Shown one piece after another: positions 47,955 to 56,694 of a stretch of DNA of 64,000 nt; position 1 is the first letter of the stretch; every line of letters begins with the position of its first letter. The translations under genes and the position numbers were made by a program. This DNA is from Flavobacteriales bacterium (GTDB taxonomy: Bacteria; Bacteroidota; Bacteroidia; Flavobacteriales_F; PHOS-HE28). The DNA is taken from NCBI GenBank assembly GCA_016713865.1, contig JADJOG010000005.1, forward strand, positions 62,001 through 126,000, in the 5' to 3' direction. Below the pieces are notes generated by a model, which was given only the letters and a program-made list of their open reading frames with translations, made no database searches and was not told where the DNA came from.

Positions 47955-49441
47955 GGTTACTTATATCACTAGTCATATGCTTCTGGGCGACACTGGTCAT
48001 AGCGCAGCCTGAAGCAGTTTCTGTCAGGTACGCGAGGACAATAACCAAGACCGAGCTGAAAGAGCACCTTGAAGTACTTGCCAGTGATTCATTTATGGGG
48101 CGTGATACTGGGAAGGCTGGTCAGAAATTGGCAGCGGCATATCTCCGCGAGCGCTTCCGCGCCTGTGGCATACCACCGCTTAACCTACCAGGGATGGATG
48201 AAGGTTATTATCAGCCTTATCGTCTCGTGGAAGAGCGCAAGGGATCAATCTCGGTTCAGTACAAGGGTCGGACTTTGGAATTCCTGAATGAGGTTCTGTA
48301 CTTGACAGAGGAGTTCACTGGGTCGGTTAGTGTCAAAGAGCTTCAGGTGCTTCGAGCCAACGCATTGCGACAGAAGCCAAAAAGCGCCGCCAACCACATC
48401 CTGCTGCAATTGGCGGCAGATGTGGCCATGACCGACCTGCGGCCAATACTCGAACAGGAAGCCGTCCGTTCAGCGGATATCGTGCTCGTTGTCGCACCTG
48501 ATCAATTGTTCGAGCAGCTTCAGGTTTTTGTGCACCCGGAAGGAAGTCGAATGCGCCTAGCCGACGAGATGGCCAATCATGCGAGCAAGCCAAATGGAAG
48601 TCAGATACTCTTCATCACGCAAACAACGCTGGAGAAGATCGCAGGGGCCAAGAAGGCCAAGGGGCTGCATGCTATGCCGAACGGATCAAGGTTGAAAACG
48701 AAGATGTTGATTACCGGAAAGCCTAAGATGAAAGAGGTGATTGCGGAGAATGTGCTAGCTTATATCGAGGGCAGCGATAAGAAGGATGAGCACGTGATAA
48801 TCACGGCTCATTACGATCATATCGGTGTCGAAGGAGGGGTTGTTTACAATGGCGCAGACGACGATGGGAGCGGAACCGTAGCGTTGATGGAAATAGCAGA
48901 AGCGCTTGCTCTGGCCAAGGCCGAGGGTTACGGCCCCCGCCGCAGCATCCTAATCATGCCAGTAAGCGGAGAGGAGAAGGGCCTTCTTGGTTCGCGCTTT
49001 TATAGCGACCATCCTGTGCTTCCGCTGGAGAAGGCCGTAGCGAATCTGAATATCGACATGATAGGAAGGACGGATAGCGCGCATGCCGAAGGCCCACCAT
49101 ATGTTTATGTCATCGGGAGTGATAGGCTAAGCAGCGATTTGCACGCCGTGAATGAAGCGGCGAACAAAGACAACGTTGGCATCGAGCTGGACTATGCGTT
49201 CAATGCGGCTGATGACCCGAATCGTTTCTACTACCGGAGCGACCATTACAACTTCGCTCGTAAGGGCATTCCGTGCATCTTTTATTTCAGCGGTGTTCAC
49301 GAGGACTACCACCAGCCTGGCGACGACGTAGAGAAGATCCGGTTCGATCTATTGGAGCGGCGTACACGGCTGGTGTTCCATACGGCATGGGAACTAGCCA
49401 ATCGCGAGGATCGGATTCGTATTGATAAGCCGACGAAATAG
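47951..49441 (+). CDS. M28-family aminopeptidase (exported)
   Basis: 496 residues with signal peptide LLISLVICFWATLVIAQPEA. The peptidase core has VIITAHYDHIGVEGGVVYNG then ADDDGSGTVALMEI, MPVSGEEKGLLGSRFYSDHP with the catalytic Glu, LNIDMIGRTDSA and YYRSDHYNFARKGIPCIFYF. A variable region at residues 80-260 fits a PA-domain insert. It is a second M28 peptidase in this window, distinct from the one at 35133 in sequence and context, and is cotranscribed with rpiB. GC content is lower than in most of the window. Confidence 0.93.
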   Translation: MRLLISLVICFWATLVIAQPEAVSVRYARTITKTELKEHLEVLASDSFMGRDTGKAGQKLAAAYLRERFRACGIPPLNLPGMDEGYYQPYRLVEERKGSISVQYKGRTLEFLNEVLYLTEEFTGSVSVKELQVLRANALRQKPKSAANHILLQLAADVAMTDLRPILEQEAVRSADIVLVVAPDQLFEQLQVFVHPEGSRMRLADEMANHASKPNGSQILFITQTTLEKIAGAKKAKGLHAMPNGSRLKTKMLITGKPKMKEVIAENVLAYIEGSDKKDEHVIITAHYDHIGVEGGVVYNGADDDGSGTVALMEIAEALALAKAEGYGPRRSILIMPVSGEEKGLLGSRFYSDHPVLPLEKAVANLNIDMIGRTDSAHAEGPPYVYVIGSDRLSSDLHAVNEAANKDNVGIELDYAFNAADDPNRFYYRSDHYNFARKGIPCIFYFSGVHEDYHQPGDDVEKIRFDLLERRTRLVFHTAWELANREDRIRIDKPTK

Positions 49442-49444
49442 GAG

Positions 49445-50686
49445 CTAGGCCTTTTCTGAAAGCAATTGCTTGAGAAAGGACTCAAGTTGCTGTTTGTAGA
49501 TGACATAGTGAGCACCAGTGCCCGGGCCATAGAAGCCGGTTCGAATGCGCCGCACCTCACCGCGCCGATCAATAAAGATGCAAGTCGGGTAACTCATGAG
49601 GTGATTCAGGAATGGCAATCGTGAAGCCGCAATGTCCTTGGCGGCACTCCCTCCATAGAGTATCGGATAAGGCACATGAAGCTCCTCTTTGAAGCGCCGC
49701 AAGCCTAGGATTGCCCGCCGCTCATCGCTATGCTTCTCGAAGGCTATTGCCAGCACACGGAGCCCCTGGTCTCGATGGGCCTCATAGAGTTCGGTGAGGA
49801 GAATGGTCTCGTCTACGCAGTTTGGGCACCAACTACCCATGACATGAACGATAAGCGGTCTACCGCTGTAAGAGCTATCGTTCGGTGAGTGCTCAATACC
49901 ATCAAGATCCAGGAAGTTGAAATCAACCCTATCATAACCATCGCGCAGGGCGGTTAATGAATCCGGGTCCCGAAGGCGGTAATCCGGATCCCGAGTGGCC
50001 ACCCACGGCTCCTGCCAATGCGTGCCGCTCCAGAAACGGCCGTGGAGGCTATCGCCACGAAGAGCACAAGCGAATAGGAACGCATGATTCCCGTCAAAGC
50101 CGCTGAGGTACATGGAGTCCCCGCAAGCAGCACCCTCAAGGAATCTGTAGTCGCCTGTTTCGGTCATGAACGTGCCGGTCACGATTCCATTCGGTTCTGC
50201 GGAGAATTGGCCGATGGAGGAGTAGGCGTCTGGCGTGCCCGGGCTGAATTGGGTTGCCCACGAGCCAGCAAATGGCGTTGCTCCCGAGGCACAGAGTGAA
50301 GCGAATCGGCCCCTGGGCCCTGCCGTGGCCGTGAATGGTATGCGGTAGTTGTCCCCCTTCAGCCGATTCTTCCATTCTCCGTGAATCAGCGAGTCTCCGA
50401 AAACACGACCCACAAATTCCGAATCGAATAATGGCATTTCTGCGCGAAAGGAATCGTCATGCAGGACGATTGACTCGACCCTGATGCGTTCTTGGCCATT
50501 ATGAATTTCAATGAAAGGAGCGCCAGAGGAATCATGTGAAGCAGTCCAGTCGAAGGGAAGCTTCGTGCCCCCGCCAAGATCAAGCACCACCCTCCACCGG
50601 CCAAGGCGAATGCGCTCTTGTGAATGGACACAAGAGGCAAGAATCGCCACGATGATGGTGGCGAGAAGAATGCTGCGGTTTAGCAA
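49445..50686 (-). CDS. TlpA-like thioredoxin-fold lipoprotein
   Basis: About 413 residues if TTG 50686 (LLNRSILLATIIVAILASCV) is used; no ATG fits, and longer frames overlap the ALDH gene. LLATIIVAILASC is a lipoprotein signal. A beta-rich N-terminal domain (RIRLGRWRVVLDLGGGTKLP, HGEWKNRLKGDNYRIPFTA) precedes a thioredoxin domain with VMGSWCPNCVDETILLTELY, the CxxC redox pair, and cis-Pro region LMSYPTCIFIDRRGEVRRI. Proteins of this design reduce disulfides or support cytochrome maturation at the periplasmic face. Confidence 0.85.
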   Translation of the reverse strand: MLNRSILLATIIVAILASCVHSQERIRLGRWRVVLDLGGGTKLPFDWTASHDSSGAPFIEIHNGQERIRVESIVLHDDSFRAEMPLFDSEFVGRVFGDSLIHGEWKNRLKGDNYRIPFTATAGPRGRFASLCASGATPFAGSWATQFSPGTPDAYSSIGQFSAEPNGIVTGTFMTETGDYRFLEGAACGDSMYLSGFDGNHAFLFACALRGDSLHGRFWSGTHWQEPWVATRDPDYRLRDPDSLTALRDGYDRVDFNFLDLDGIEHSPNDSSYSGRPLIVHVMGSWCPNCVDETILLTELYEAHRDQGLRVLAIAFEKHSDERRAILGLRRFKEELHVPYPILYGGSAAKDIAASRLPFLNHLMSYPTCIFIDRRGEVRRIRTGFYGPGTGAHYVIYKQQLESFLKQLLSEKA

Positions 50687-50717
50687 AGTCAGGCGAATGT
50701 AGCATGAAGGAAATGGC

Positions 50718-52277
50718 TCAGATGTCGAACTTGATTCCTTGCGCCAGTGGCAGCTTGTTGCCGTAGTTGATGGTATTGGTCTGGCGACGCATGTATGCCT
50801 TCCACGCATCGCTGCCGCTCTCGCGCCCGCCGCCGGTGTCCTTCTCGCCGCCGAAGGCGCCGCCGATCTCCGCGCCGCTGGTGCCGATGTTCACGTTGGC
50901 GATGCCACAATCGCTGCCGGCTGCGCTCAGGAAGCGTTCGGCCTCGCGCAGGTCCAGCGTCATGATGGCGCTGCTGAGACCCTGCTTCACGTTGTTCTGG
51001 ATGGCCACGGCCTCATGCACGTCGCCGCTGTAGCGCAACAGGTAGAGGATCGGCGCGAAGGTCTCCTCCTGTACGATGGGCATCTCCGGCGTGGCCTCCA
51101 CCACGGCGGGTCTCACATAGCAGCCGCTCTTGTAACCCGCGCCAGCAACCACTCCGCCTTCCACCGCAAGGATTCCCCCCTGCTCTTTCGCCGCCTTCAA
51201 GGCTTGCAGATACATCTCAACGGCGGCCCTATCGATCAAGGGCCCCACGTGGTTCTTCTCATCCAACGGGTCGCCGATGCGCAGTTGCTTGTACGCGCTC
51301 ATGAGCTTTTGCTTGAAGGCGTCGTACACCTTGTCGTGGATGATCAGGCGGCGCGTGCTGGTGCAGCGCTGGCCGGCCGTGCCCACGGCACCGAACACAC
51401 AACCGATGAGGGACATGTCCAAGTCGGCCTTGTCGCTGATGATGATTGCGTTGTTGCCGCCGAGCTCCAACAGCGAACGGCCAAGACGCTGACCCACTGC
51501 CGCGCCCACGGCCTTTCCCATGTGGGTGCTGCCTGTGGCGCTCACCAGGGGGATGCGCGCATCGTGGCTTAGCCACTCCCCTACTTCGCGTGCGCCGTTC
51601 ACCACGCAGCTCACGCCCTCGGGCACACCGTTGCGCTTGAACACTTCCGCCGTGATATGCTGGCAGGCTATGCTGCAAAGCGGTGTTTTCTCGCTCGGTT
51701 TCCAGATCGATACATCGCCGCAGATCCATGCCAGCGCGGTGTTCCAGCTCCACACGGCCACGGGGAAATTGAAGGCCGTGATGATGCCCACCAGTCCGTA
51801 CGGATGCCATTGCTCGTACATGCGGTGCTCGGGGCGTTCGCTGTGCATCGTAAGGCCATGTAGTTGCCGGCTCAGGCCCACGGCGAAGTCGCAGATGTCG
51901 ATCATCTCCTGCACCTCGCCCAGGCCTTCCTGGTAGCTCTTGCCCATCTCGTAGCTCACAAGCTTGCCGAGGTCGGCTTTGTGCCTGCGCAATTCTTCGC
52001 CGAGTTGCCGGACCACTTCGCCGCGCTTGGGTGCCGGCCAGTTCCGCCATTCAGCAAAAGCTTGCCGCGCCGTGGCCACCACCGTTTCGTATTCAGCCCG
52101 ATTGGCACTGCGCACAGTTCCGATCAACGAGCCATCTACCGGACTGAAGCTCTCAAGCGCGTCCCCCCCTCCTTTCAACCAATTCGATCCGGTGGAAACA
52201 CCGCTGGAGGCCGGCTGCACGCCAAGCGTTTTCAGGGTGTCTGCGATGCGGCTGGGCGAAAGGGTCGTCGTGCTCAT
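50718..52277 (-). CDS. ALDH7-family aldehyde dehydrogenase
   Basis: 519 residues from ATG 52277 (MSTTTLSPSRIADTLKTLGV); an ATG 72 bases upstream adds a low-similarity extension. Catalytic parts are LELGGNNAIIISDKADLDMS (Glu) and GTAGQRCTSTRRLIIHD (Cys). The closing segment FGGEKDTGGGRESGSDAWKA and MRRQTNTINYG is characteristic of the ALDH7/alpha-aminoadipate semialdehyde dehydrogenase (antiquitin) branch. It oxidises semialdehydes in lysine degradation or osmoprotectant metabolism using NAD+. It is an isolated leftward gene; the 237-base gap to the methyltransferase holds no other gene. Confidence 0.95.
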   Translation of the reverse strand: MSTTTLSPSRIADTLKTLGVQPASSGVSTGSNWLKGGGDALESFSPVDGSLIGTVRSANRAEYETVVATARQAFAEWRNWPAPKRGEVVRQLGEELRRHKADLGKLVSYEMGKSYQEGLGEVQEMIDICDFAVGLSRQLHGLTMHSERPEHRMYEQWHPYGLVGIITAFNFPVAVWSWNTALAWICGDVSIWKPSEKTPLCSIACQHITAEVFKRNGVPEGVSCVVNGAREVGEWLSHDARIPLVSATGSTHMGKAVGAAVGQRLGRSLLELGGNNAIIISDKADLDMSLIGCVFGAVGTAGQRCTSTRRLIIHDKVYDAFKQKLMSAYKQLRIGDPLDEKNHVGPLIDRAAVEMYLQALKAAKEQGGILAVEGGVVAGAGYKSGCYVRPAVVEATPEMPIVQEETFAPILYLLRYSGDVHEAVAIQNNVKQGLSSAIMTLDLREAERFLSAAGSDCGIANVNIGTSGAEIGGAFGGEKDTGGGRESGSDAWKAYMRRQTNTINYGNKLPLAQGIKFDI

Positions 52278-52514
52278 ACGAAGGGGAATTTGGGCGGCAA
52301 ATGTACTGGGAGCGGGGGGCAATGGCGCAGCAAGGAACGCGTTGGCCATTGAACTGACCGCAATACGCGCAAGACGTTGATAAACAAGGAATTAGACTAG
52401 AATATTAAGAGCACTCAGAAGCGGCCACAGGGCTCATATCGCACGCCGGATGCCTTGCACCACTCTTCAGAATGGCCAAATGCACCAGAGGGCGGAAAAC
52501 CGCCCCAGTGCCCC

Positions 52515-53417
52515 TCAGGGCTTCTTCGCAATGAAAAGCGTGCTGGAAGTCGAACGGCCTGAAGCGATGGCCACGAGGTTCGAGAAGGCAGCTTTCAGCA
52601 CCGCGAGCGGCCAGGCGACCATGGCCGGCCTGCCGAGATAGCGCTCGCTGAGCAGTGCGATGTAGAACGCATCGAGCCACATGTGTCTGGTCTGTACGAG
52701 CTCGAATCCGTGTTGCCCGAGCAGCTGGGCGATATCCTGCTTCCTGAAGTGCCAGAGGTGCCGGGGTACATCCCAGGCGGCCCATCGGGGTCCATAGTGG
52801 GCGGCGTCCCAGGAACCCCGGTCAGGCACCGCCACGAGCAGATATCCGCCCTTGGCGAGCAGGGCGTAAAGTCGTTTCACGGAGGCGTTCAGGTCGTGCA
52901 AATGTTCCATGACATGCCACAGGGTGATGGCTTGGAACTGTTCCTGGGCAGGTACATCCTCGAGGGCGGCGGACACCTTCAAGGCGCGCTGGCGGATTGC
53001 TGCTTCACGGGCGCGCAGCACCGGTTCCACCCCTTCCACCTGGTAACATCGGGCGGAGAGAAAGGCCAGGAAGTCTCCTGTTCCGCAGCCAACATCCAGG
53101 AGCTTTCCGTGGGGTACGTGGGTGCGGATTAAGGCGCGTTTCTGCGCCAGGGCACGCTGCCGTGCGCTGCGGTAGATGCGCGCAAGAAGGCGCTTCGAAG
53201 TGGCATCGTGCGAGAAGTAGTCCTCACCGCTGTAGTAGCGACCGATGCTGTTCTGTGCGGGTCTCGGGTCCGTATAGCGGAAGCCACACGGAGCGCAATC
53301 GACCAAGGAGAAAACATCCTGTGTGAGATGGTGGTCTTTGACCTCTAGCGCGGCCACACGTCTGGCAGAGCCGCAGATGGGACAGGCAGTTACGGGCTCC
53401 AAGGGTGTTTGTTCCAC
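52515..53417 (-). CDS. Class I SAM methyltransferase with N-terminal zinc ribbon
   Basis: About 300 residues from GTG 53417 (MEQTPLEPVTACPICGSARR), the only suitable start after the end of mnmG. The N-terminal zinc ribbon (CPICGS ... CAPCGFRYTDPRP) is followed by SAM motif I, LLDVGCGTGDFLAFLSARCY, and then ITLWHVMEHLHDLNASVKRL, the Methyltransf_23 pattern. The acceptor could be a glycan or cell-surface lipid. The GTG lies inside one of the two parS-like palindromes. In many Bacteroidota a methyltransferase of this type directly follows mnmG. Confidence 0.85.
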   Translation of the reverse strand: MEQTPLEPVTACPICGSARRVAALEVKDHHLTQDVFSLVDCAPCGFRYTDPRPAQNSIGRYYSGEDYFSHDATSKRLLARIYRSARQRALAQKRALIRTHVPHGKLLDVGCGTGDFLAFLSARCYQVEGVEPVLRAREAAIRQRALKVSAALEDVPAQEQFQAITLWHVMEHLHDLNASVKRLYALLAKGGYLLVAVPDRGSWDAAHYGPRWAAWDVPRHLWHFRKQDIAQLLGQHGFELVQTRHMWLDAFYIALLSERYLGRPAMVAWPLAVLKAAFSNLVAIASGRSTSSTLFIAKKP

Positions 53418-53425
53418 GTGGAACG
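53410..53425. promoter_or_regulatory. parS-like ParB-binding site 1
   Basis: TGTTCCACGTGGAACG matches 15 of 16 bases of the palindrome TGTTCCACGTGGAACA. It spans the 19-base gap after mnmG and contains the GTG start codon of the methyltransferase gene. Confidence 0.8.
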
Positions 53426-53436
53426 TGGGTGTTGGT

Positions 53437-55329
53437 TCAACGGCCGAGATACACCAGAAGCACGCTAAGGTCGGCTGGCGAAACGCCACTGATGCGCGAG
53501 GCCTGGCCCAGGGTGCGCGGCTTGATCTGGTCGAGTTTCTGGCGTGCCTCAAATGACAATGAGGTCAGGCGCGCATAGTCCATTTCCAGTTCTAGGGGGA
53601 CATCCTCAAGCCTGTTGAGTTTCTGGGCCATCTCTCGCTCCTTGCTTAGGTAGCCCTCGTACTTCACATCGGTTTCCACCTGCTCCACCACCTCAGCAGA
53701 CAGGGTCCCCATGCGCTCCTTGAGTTCGGGAACGGCAGGTGCGAGATGTTCAATATCGGCCAACGCCACCTGTGGCCGTAGGAGCAGATCGAAGAGCTTC
53801 ACCCTCTGGTTCAACGGGGATGTTCCACGTGGAACAAGCACCTCGTTCGCAGCGTCGGGGTCCACGCTTTCGCGGCGTATGGTGGCCACCAGATCGCGCA
53901 CGTATTGCTGCTTCAACTCCACGCGACGCATGCGCTCATCATCCGCCAGACCCAGGGCGCGGGAGAGGGGGGTGAGGCGGATGTCCGCATTGTCCTGGCG
54001 CAGGAGGATGCGGAATTCGGCCCGGCTGGTGAACATGCGGTAGGGCTCTTCGGTGCCCTTGGTAATCAGGTCGTCGATGAGTACGCCGATGTAGGCCTCG
54101 TCCCGGCGCAGGATGAAGGGCTCATTTTCGTGCAGCTTCAGGTGGGCGTTGATGCCCGCCATCAGCCCCTGGCAGGCCGCCTCTTCATAGCCCGTAGTGC
54201 CGTTGATCTGGCCGGCGAAATAGAGCCCTTGCACGCGCTTCGTTTCCAGCGTGTGGTGCAGCTGGGTAGGGGGGAAGTAGTCGTACTCCACTGCGTAGCC
54301 CGGACGGAAGAGGCGGGCTTGCGCGAAGCCGGGCACCTTGCGCAGTGCCGCCACCTGCACTTCCTCGGGCAAACTGGTGCTGAAGCCGTTGATGTAGGTC
54401 TCCACCGTATCCCAGCCCTCGGGCTCCACGAAGATCTGGTGGCGGTCCTTGTCGGCGAAGCGGTCGATCTTGTCCTCGATGCTGGGACAATAGCGCGGCC
54501 CCACACCCTGAATGCGCCCTGCGAACATCGGGCTGCGGTCGAAGCCCGTGCGTAGGATGTCGTGCACCTCGGGACTGGTGTAGGTGATCCAGCAGCTCAG
54601 CTGGTGGGGTAGGGGGTGGGTGCTTTCCGAAAAGCTGAATTTGCCCGGACGCTCATCGCCCATTTGCTCTTCCAGCAGGCTGTAGTCTATGCTGCGACCA
54701 TCCACCCGGGGCGGGGTACCGGTCTTCATCCGGCCGGCCTCGAAGCCCATTTCCACCAGTTGCTCGGTGATGCCATGGCTGGCCTTTTCGCCCGCGCGGC
54801 CGCCGCCGAAATGCTTCTCGCCGATGTGCATCACCCCGTTCATGAAGGTGCCGCTGGTGAGCACCACGGCCTGCGCGGCAATGGTGAGCCCCATACCGGT
54901 GACCACCCCGGTGATGCGTGGGTCATCCCCGCCATCGGTGCGAATGCGCACCACGGTGTCCTGCAGAAAGTGCACGTTGGGCAGGCTCTCCAGGGTCTTA
55001 CGCCACTCCCAAGCGAAGCGCATGCGGTCGTTTTGCGTACGGGGACTCCACATGGCGGGACCCTTGCTGCGGTTTAGCATGCGGAACTGCACGGCGCTGT
55101 GGTCGCTCACAATGCCGCTGTACCCACCCATTGCATCTATCTCCCTGATTATCTGACCCTTAGCCACTCCACCCATGGCCGGGTTACAGCTCATTTGGCC
55201 GATGGCGCCCATGTTCATTGTCACCAGTAGCACGCGCGACCCTAGGTTAGCTGCTGCTGCTGCTGCCTCACAGCCGGCGTGGCCACCGCCAATGACGAGT
55301 ATGTCGTAGTGTGTCACAAGCCAAGACAT
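53437..55329 (-). CDS. mnmG: tRNA uridine 5-carboxymethylaminomethyl modification enzyme MnmG (GidA)
   Basis: 630 residues from ATG 55329 (MSWLVTHYDILVIGGGHAGC). FAD-binding GGGHAGCEAAAAAANLG and MGAIGQMSCNPAMGGVAKGQ are the hallmark; later RMKTGTPPRVDGRS, PQLHHTLETKRVQGLYFAG and EIREE-like C-terminal helices complete the protein. With MnmE it modifies U34 of tRNAs. The last third contains a parS-like palindrome. Upstream frames without start support are ignored. The 132 bases to the next gene are divergent. Confidence 0.97.
   Translation of the reverse strand: MSWLVTHYDILVIGGGHAGCEAAAAAANLGSRVLLVTMNMGAIGQMSCNPAMGGVAKGQIIREIDAMGGYSGIVSDHSAVQFRMLNRSKGPAMWSPRTQNDRMRFAWEWRKTLESLPNVHFLQDTVVRIRTDGGDDPRITGVVTGMGLTIAAQAVVLTSGTFMNGVMHIGEKHFGGGRAGEKASHGITEQLVEMGFEAGRMKTGTPPRVDGRSIDYSLLEEQMGDERPGKFSFSESTHPLPHQLSCWITYTSPEVHDILRTGFDRSPMFAGRIQGVGPRYCPSIEDKIDRFADKDRHQIFVEPEGWDTVETYINGFSTSLPEEVQVAALRKVPGFAQARLFRPGYAVEYDYFPPTQLHHTLETKRVQGLYFAGQINGTTGYEEAACQGLMAGINAHLKLHENEPFILRRDEAYIGVLIDDLITKGTEEPYRMFTSRAEFRILLRQDNADIRLTPLSRALGLADDERMRRVELKQQYVRDLVATIRRESVDPDAANEVLVPRGTSPLNQRVKLFDLLLRPQVALADIEHLAPAVPELKERMGTLSAEVVEQVETDVKYEGYLSKEREMAQKLNRLEDVPLELEMDYARLTSLSFEARQKLDQIKPRTLGQASRISGVSPADLSVLLVYLGR
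53821..53836. promoter_or_regulatory. parS-like ParB-binding site 2
   Basis: TGTTCCACGTGGAACA is a perfect 16-base palindrome and an exact copy of a well-known ParB-binding sequence. It lies inside mnmG, where it encodes the residues LVPRGT on the coding strand. With site 1, 400 bases away, it forms a pair. Confidence 0.88.
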
Positions 55330-55461
55330 TTGATGTCCGGGGTGGGCAAATCTACCGGATGATACATGGTTGGCCTGTTTGGGGCAACGAACTAGAACAA
55401 GCGTTCGTCTGAGATTGGGTCGCGTGAGATAATTTGCGCACCCTAAACAAAGCACCTCGAC

Positions 55462-55827
55462 ATGAAGAAGCTCTTTGCATCATTCGCTATTGCAGTTTTC
55501 TGCTGCACGATGCCTGTGTTTGGGCAGAACGCCGGTGCGCCCGATAGAGAAGAAGTTCTGAAAATGAGTGCTAGCCTTAAGGAGGCACATGGTCACGTGA
55601 GCAAGAGTCTAGCTATGCTCAATCGGGAAATTGGTCCTGATGCGGAAGCCGCTACAGCCGCACAACGCGCCGAACGCGAGGAGCTGACGGCCATTAAGGT
55701 TGCAATGGATGCCGCGTTAACCAGCTTCACCACCGACACAGAAGCGCAATGGGCCGAGGTGAAGCAGAAGAGCGAAGCAAGTCGGAAACGGGCCGTAGAG
55801 CTTGTAGAGCGCAGGGCGAATCATTGA
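55462..55827 (+). CDS. Small exported hypothetical protein
   Basis: 121 residues with a signal peptide (MKKLFASFAIAVFCCTMPVF then GQNAGAP). The mature 95 residues are helical and rich in Glu/Ala (LKEAHGHVSKSLAMLNREIG, AQRAEREELTAIKVAMDAAL), suggesting a coiled coil. No family was recognised. It is divergent from mnmG and converges with ybeY 4 bases away. Confidence 0.75.
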   Translation: MKKLFASFAIAVFCCTMPVFGQNAGAPDREEVLKMSASLKEAHGHVSKSLAMLNREIGPDAEAATAAQRAEREELTAIKVAMDAALTSFTTDTEAQWAEVKQKSEASRKRAVELVERRANH

Positions 55828-55831
55828 CCTG

Positions 55832-56248
55832 TCAGTAACGCTTCAAGTGAGCGTCTTCGATTCGGCGCATGGATGCTTTTTGTTCCTCAGAGCGGTCCTG
55901 ATGGCCGAGCAGATGCAACAGGCCGTGCAGCATAACACGACGGAGTTCCTCTTGATGGCTGACGGAAAATCCACTCGCGTTCTCTTTGGTGCGGTGGTAG
56001 CTGATTAAAATGTCACCATTGACGGCTGCGCCATCACTGTTGTCGAATGCGATAACATCGGTGAAATAGTGCCTGTCAAGAAAGCGCATGTTGTATTGAC
56101 GCAGGTCCTCGTCACTCAAGAGCACGAGATTTAATACGTCGATTGAGCGACCATGGTCCTGAGCCACAGAGTGGAGCCAGCGCCGGACGCGAGGCTTATC
56201 GCGGAAGGCGTGCGGAACTCCTTGCGCCGTGAAGGCGATGCCGCTCAT
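55832..56248 (-). CDS. ybeY: Endoribonuclease YbeY
   Basis: 138 residues. The metal-binding motif is MLHGLLHLLGHQDRSEE, the HxxxHxxGHxxR pattern of YbeY; VLLSDEDLRQYNMRFLDRHY then FTDVIAFDNSDG is the second conserved block (TDVLSF-like). It matures 16S rRNA and quality-controls ribosomes. It is 3 bases downstream of the RsbW-like gene. Confidence 0.95.
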   Translation of the reverse strand: MSGIAFTAQGVPHAFRDKPRVRRWLHSVAQDHGRSIDVLNLVLLSDEDLRQYNMRFLDRHYFTDVIAFDNSDGAAVNGDILISYHRTKENASGFSVSHQEELRRVMLHGLLHLLGHQDRSEEQKASMRRIEDAHLKRY

Positions 56249-56251
56249 CGT

Positions 56252-56689
56252 TTACTCCTGCACAGGCTGAAGGCCGAAGGACATGACAACAATGGCCCCG
56301 TTCTCTGCGAATTCAACAGAATCGGCAAGCGCACGCATCAGAAAAACCCCGCGGCCGTGGGGCTTCTCGATATTCTGTGGATCCGTAGGGTCTGGAAGGT
56401 GATTGAAATCAAAGCCAGCGCCCTGGTCCTGAACCATGAATACTATGCTCGAGTCCTGCATCCTGTAACCCAATGTCACGGTCTTCGAAGGGTCCAATCC
56501 GTTGCCGTGGTGAATCGCGTTGTTGACAGCCTCGGTGAGGGCAATCAGAATGTTGCCATACCGGCTTTCATGAACACCATGCTTGGCGCAGGCATCATCA
56601 ATGAGTTTCTCTGCCAAGGAGATGTTCTCTGCCTTGGCCGGGAATTCAATTCGCTCGGTGAAAGCCATTTCGCTTGTTAGGGCGGCCAT
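56252..56689 (-). CDS. RsbW-like ATP-binding protein
   Basis: 145 residues. The GHKL ATPase core shows ALTEAVNNAIHHGNGLDPSK, FMVQDQGAGFDFNHLPDPTD and GRGVFLMRALADSVEFAENG. This is the HATPase_c_2 type found in serine kinases that act on anti-anti-sigma factors (RsbW/SpoIIAB), without a dimerisation domain. It lies between DUF4175 and ybeY, a common position in Flavobacteriales. Its partners could include the SpoIIE phosphatase at 31875, though no anti-anti-sigma (STAS) gene is in the window. Confidence 0.9.
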   Translation of the reverse strand: MAALTSEMAFTERIEFPAKAENISLAEKLIDDACAKHGVHESRYGNILIALTEAVNNAIHHGNGLDPSKTVTLGYRMQDSSIVFMVQDQGAGFDFNHLPDPTDPQNIEKPHGRGVFLMRALADSVEFAENGAIVVMSFGLQPVQE

Positions 56690-56694
56690 GTGTA

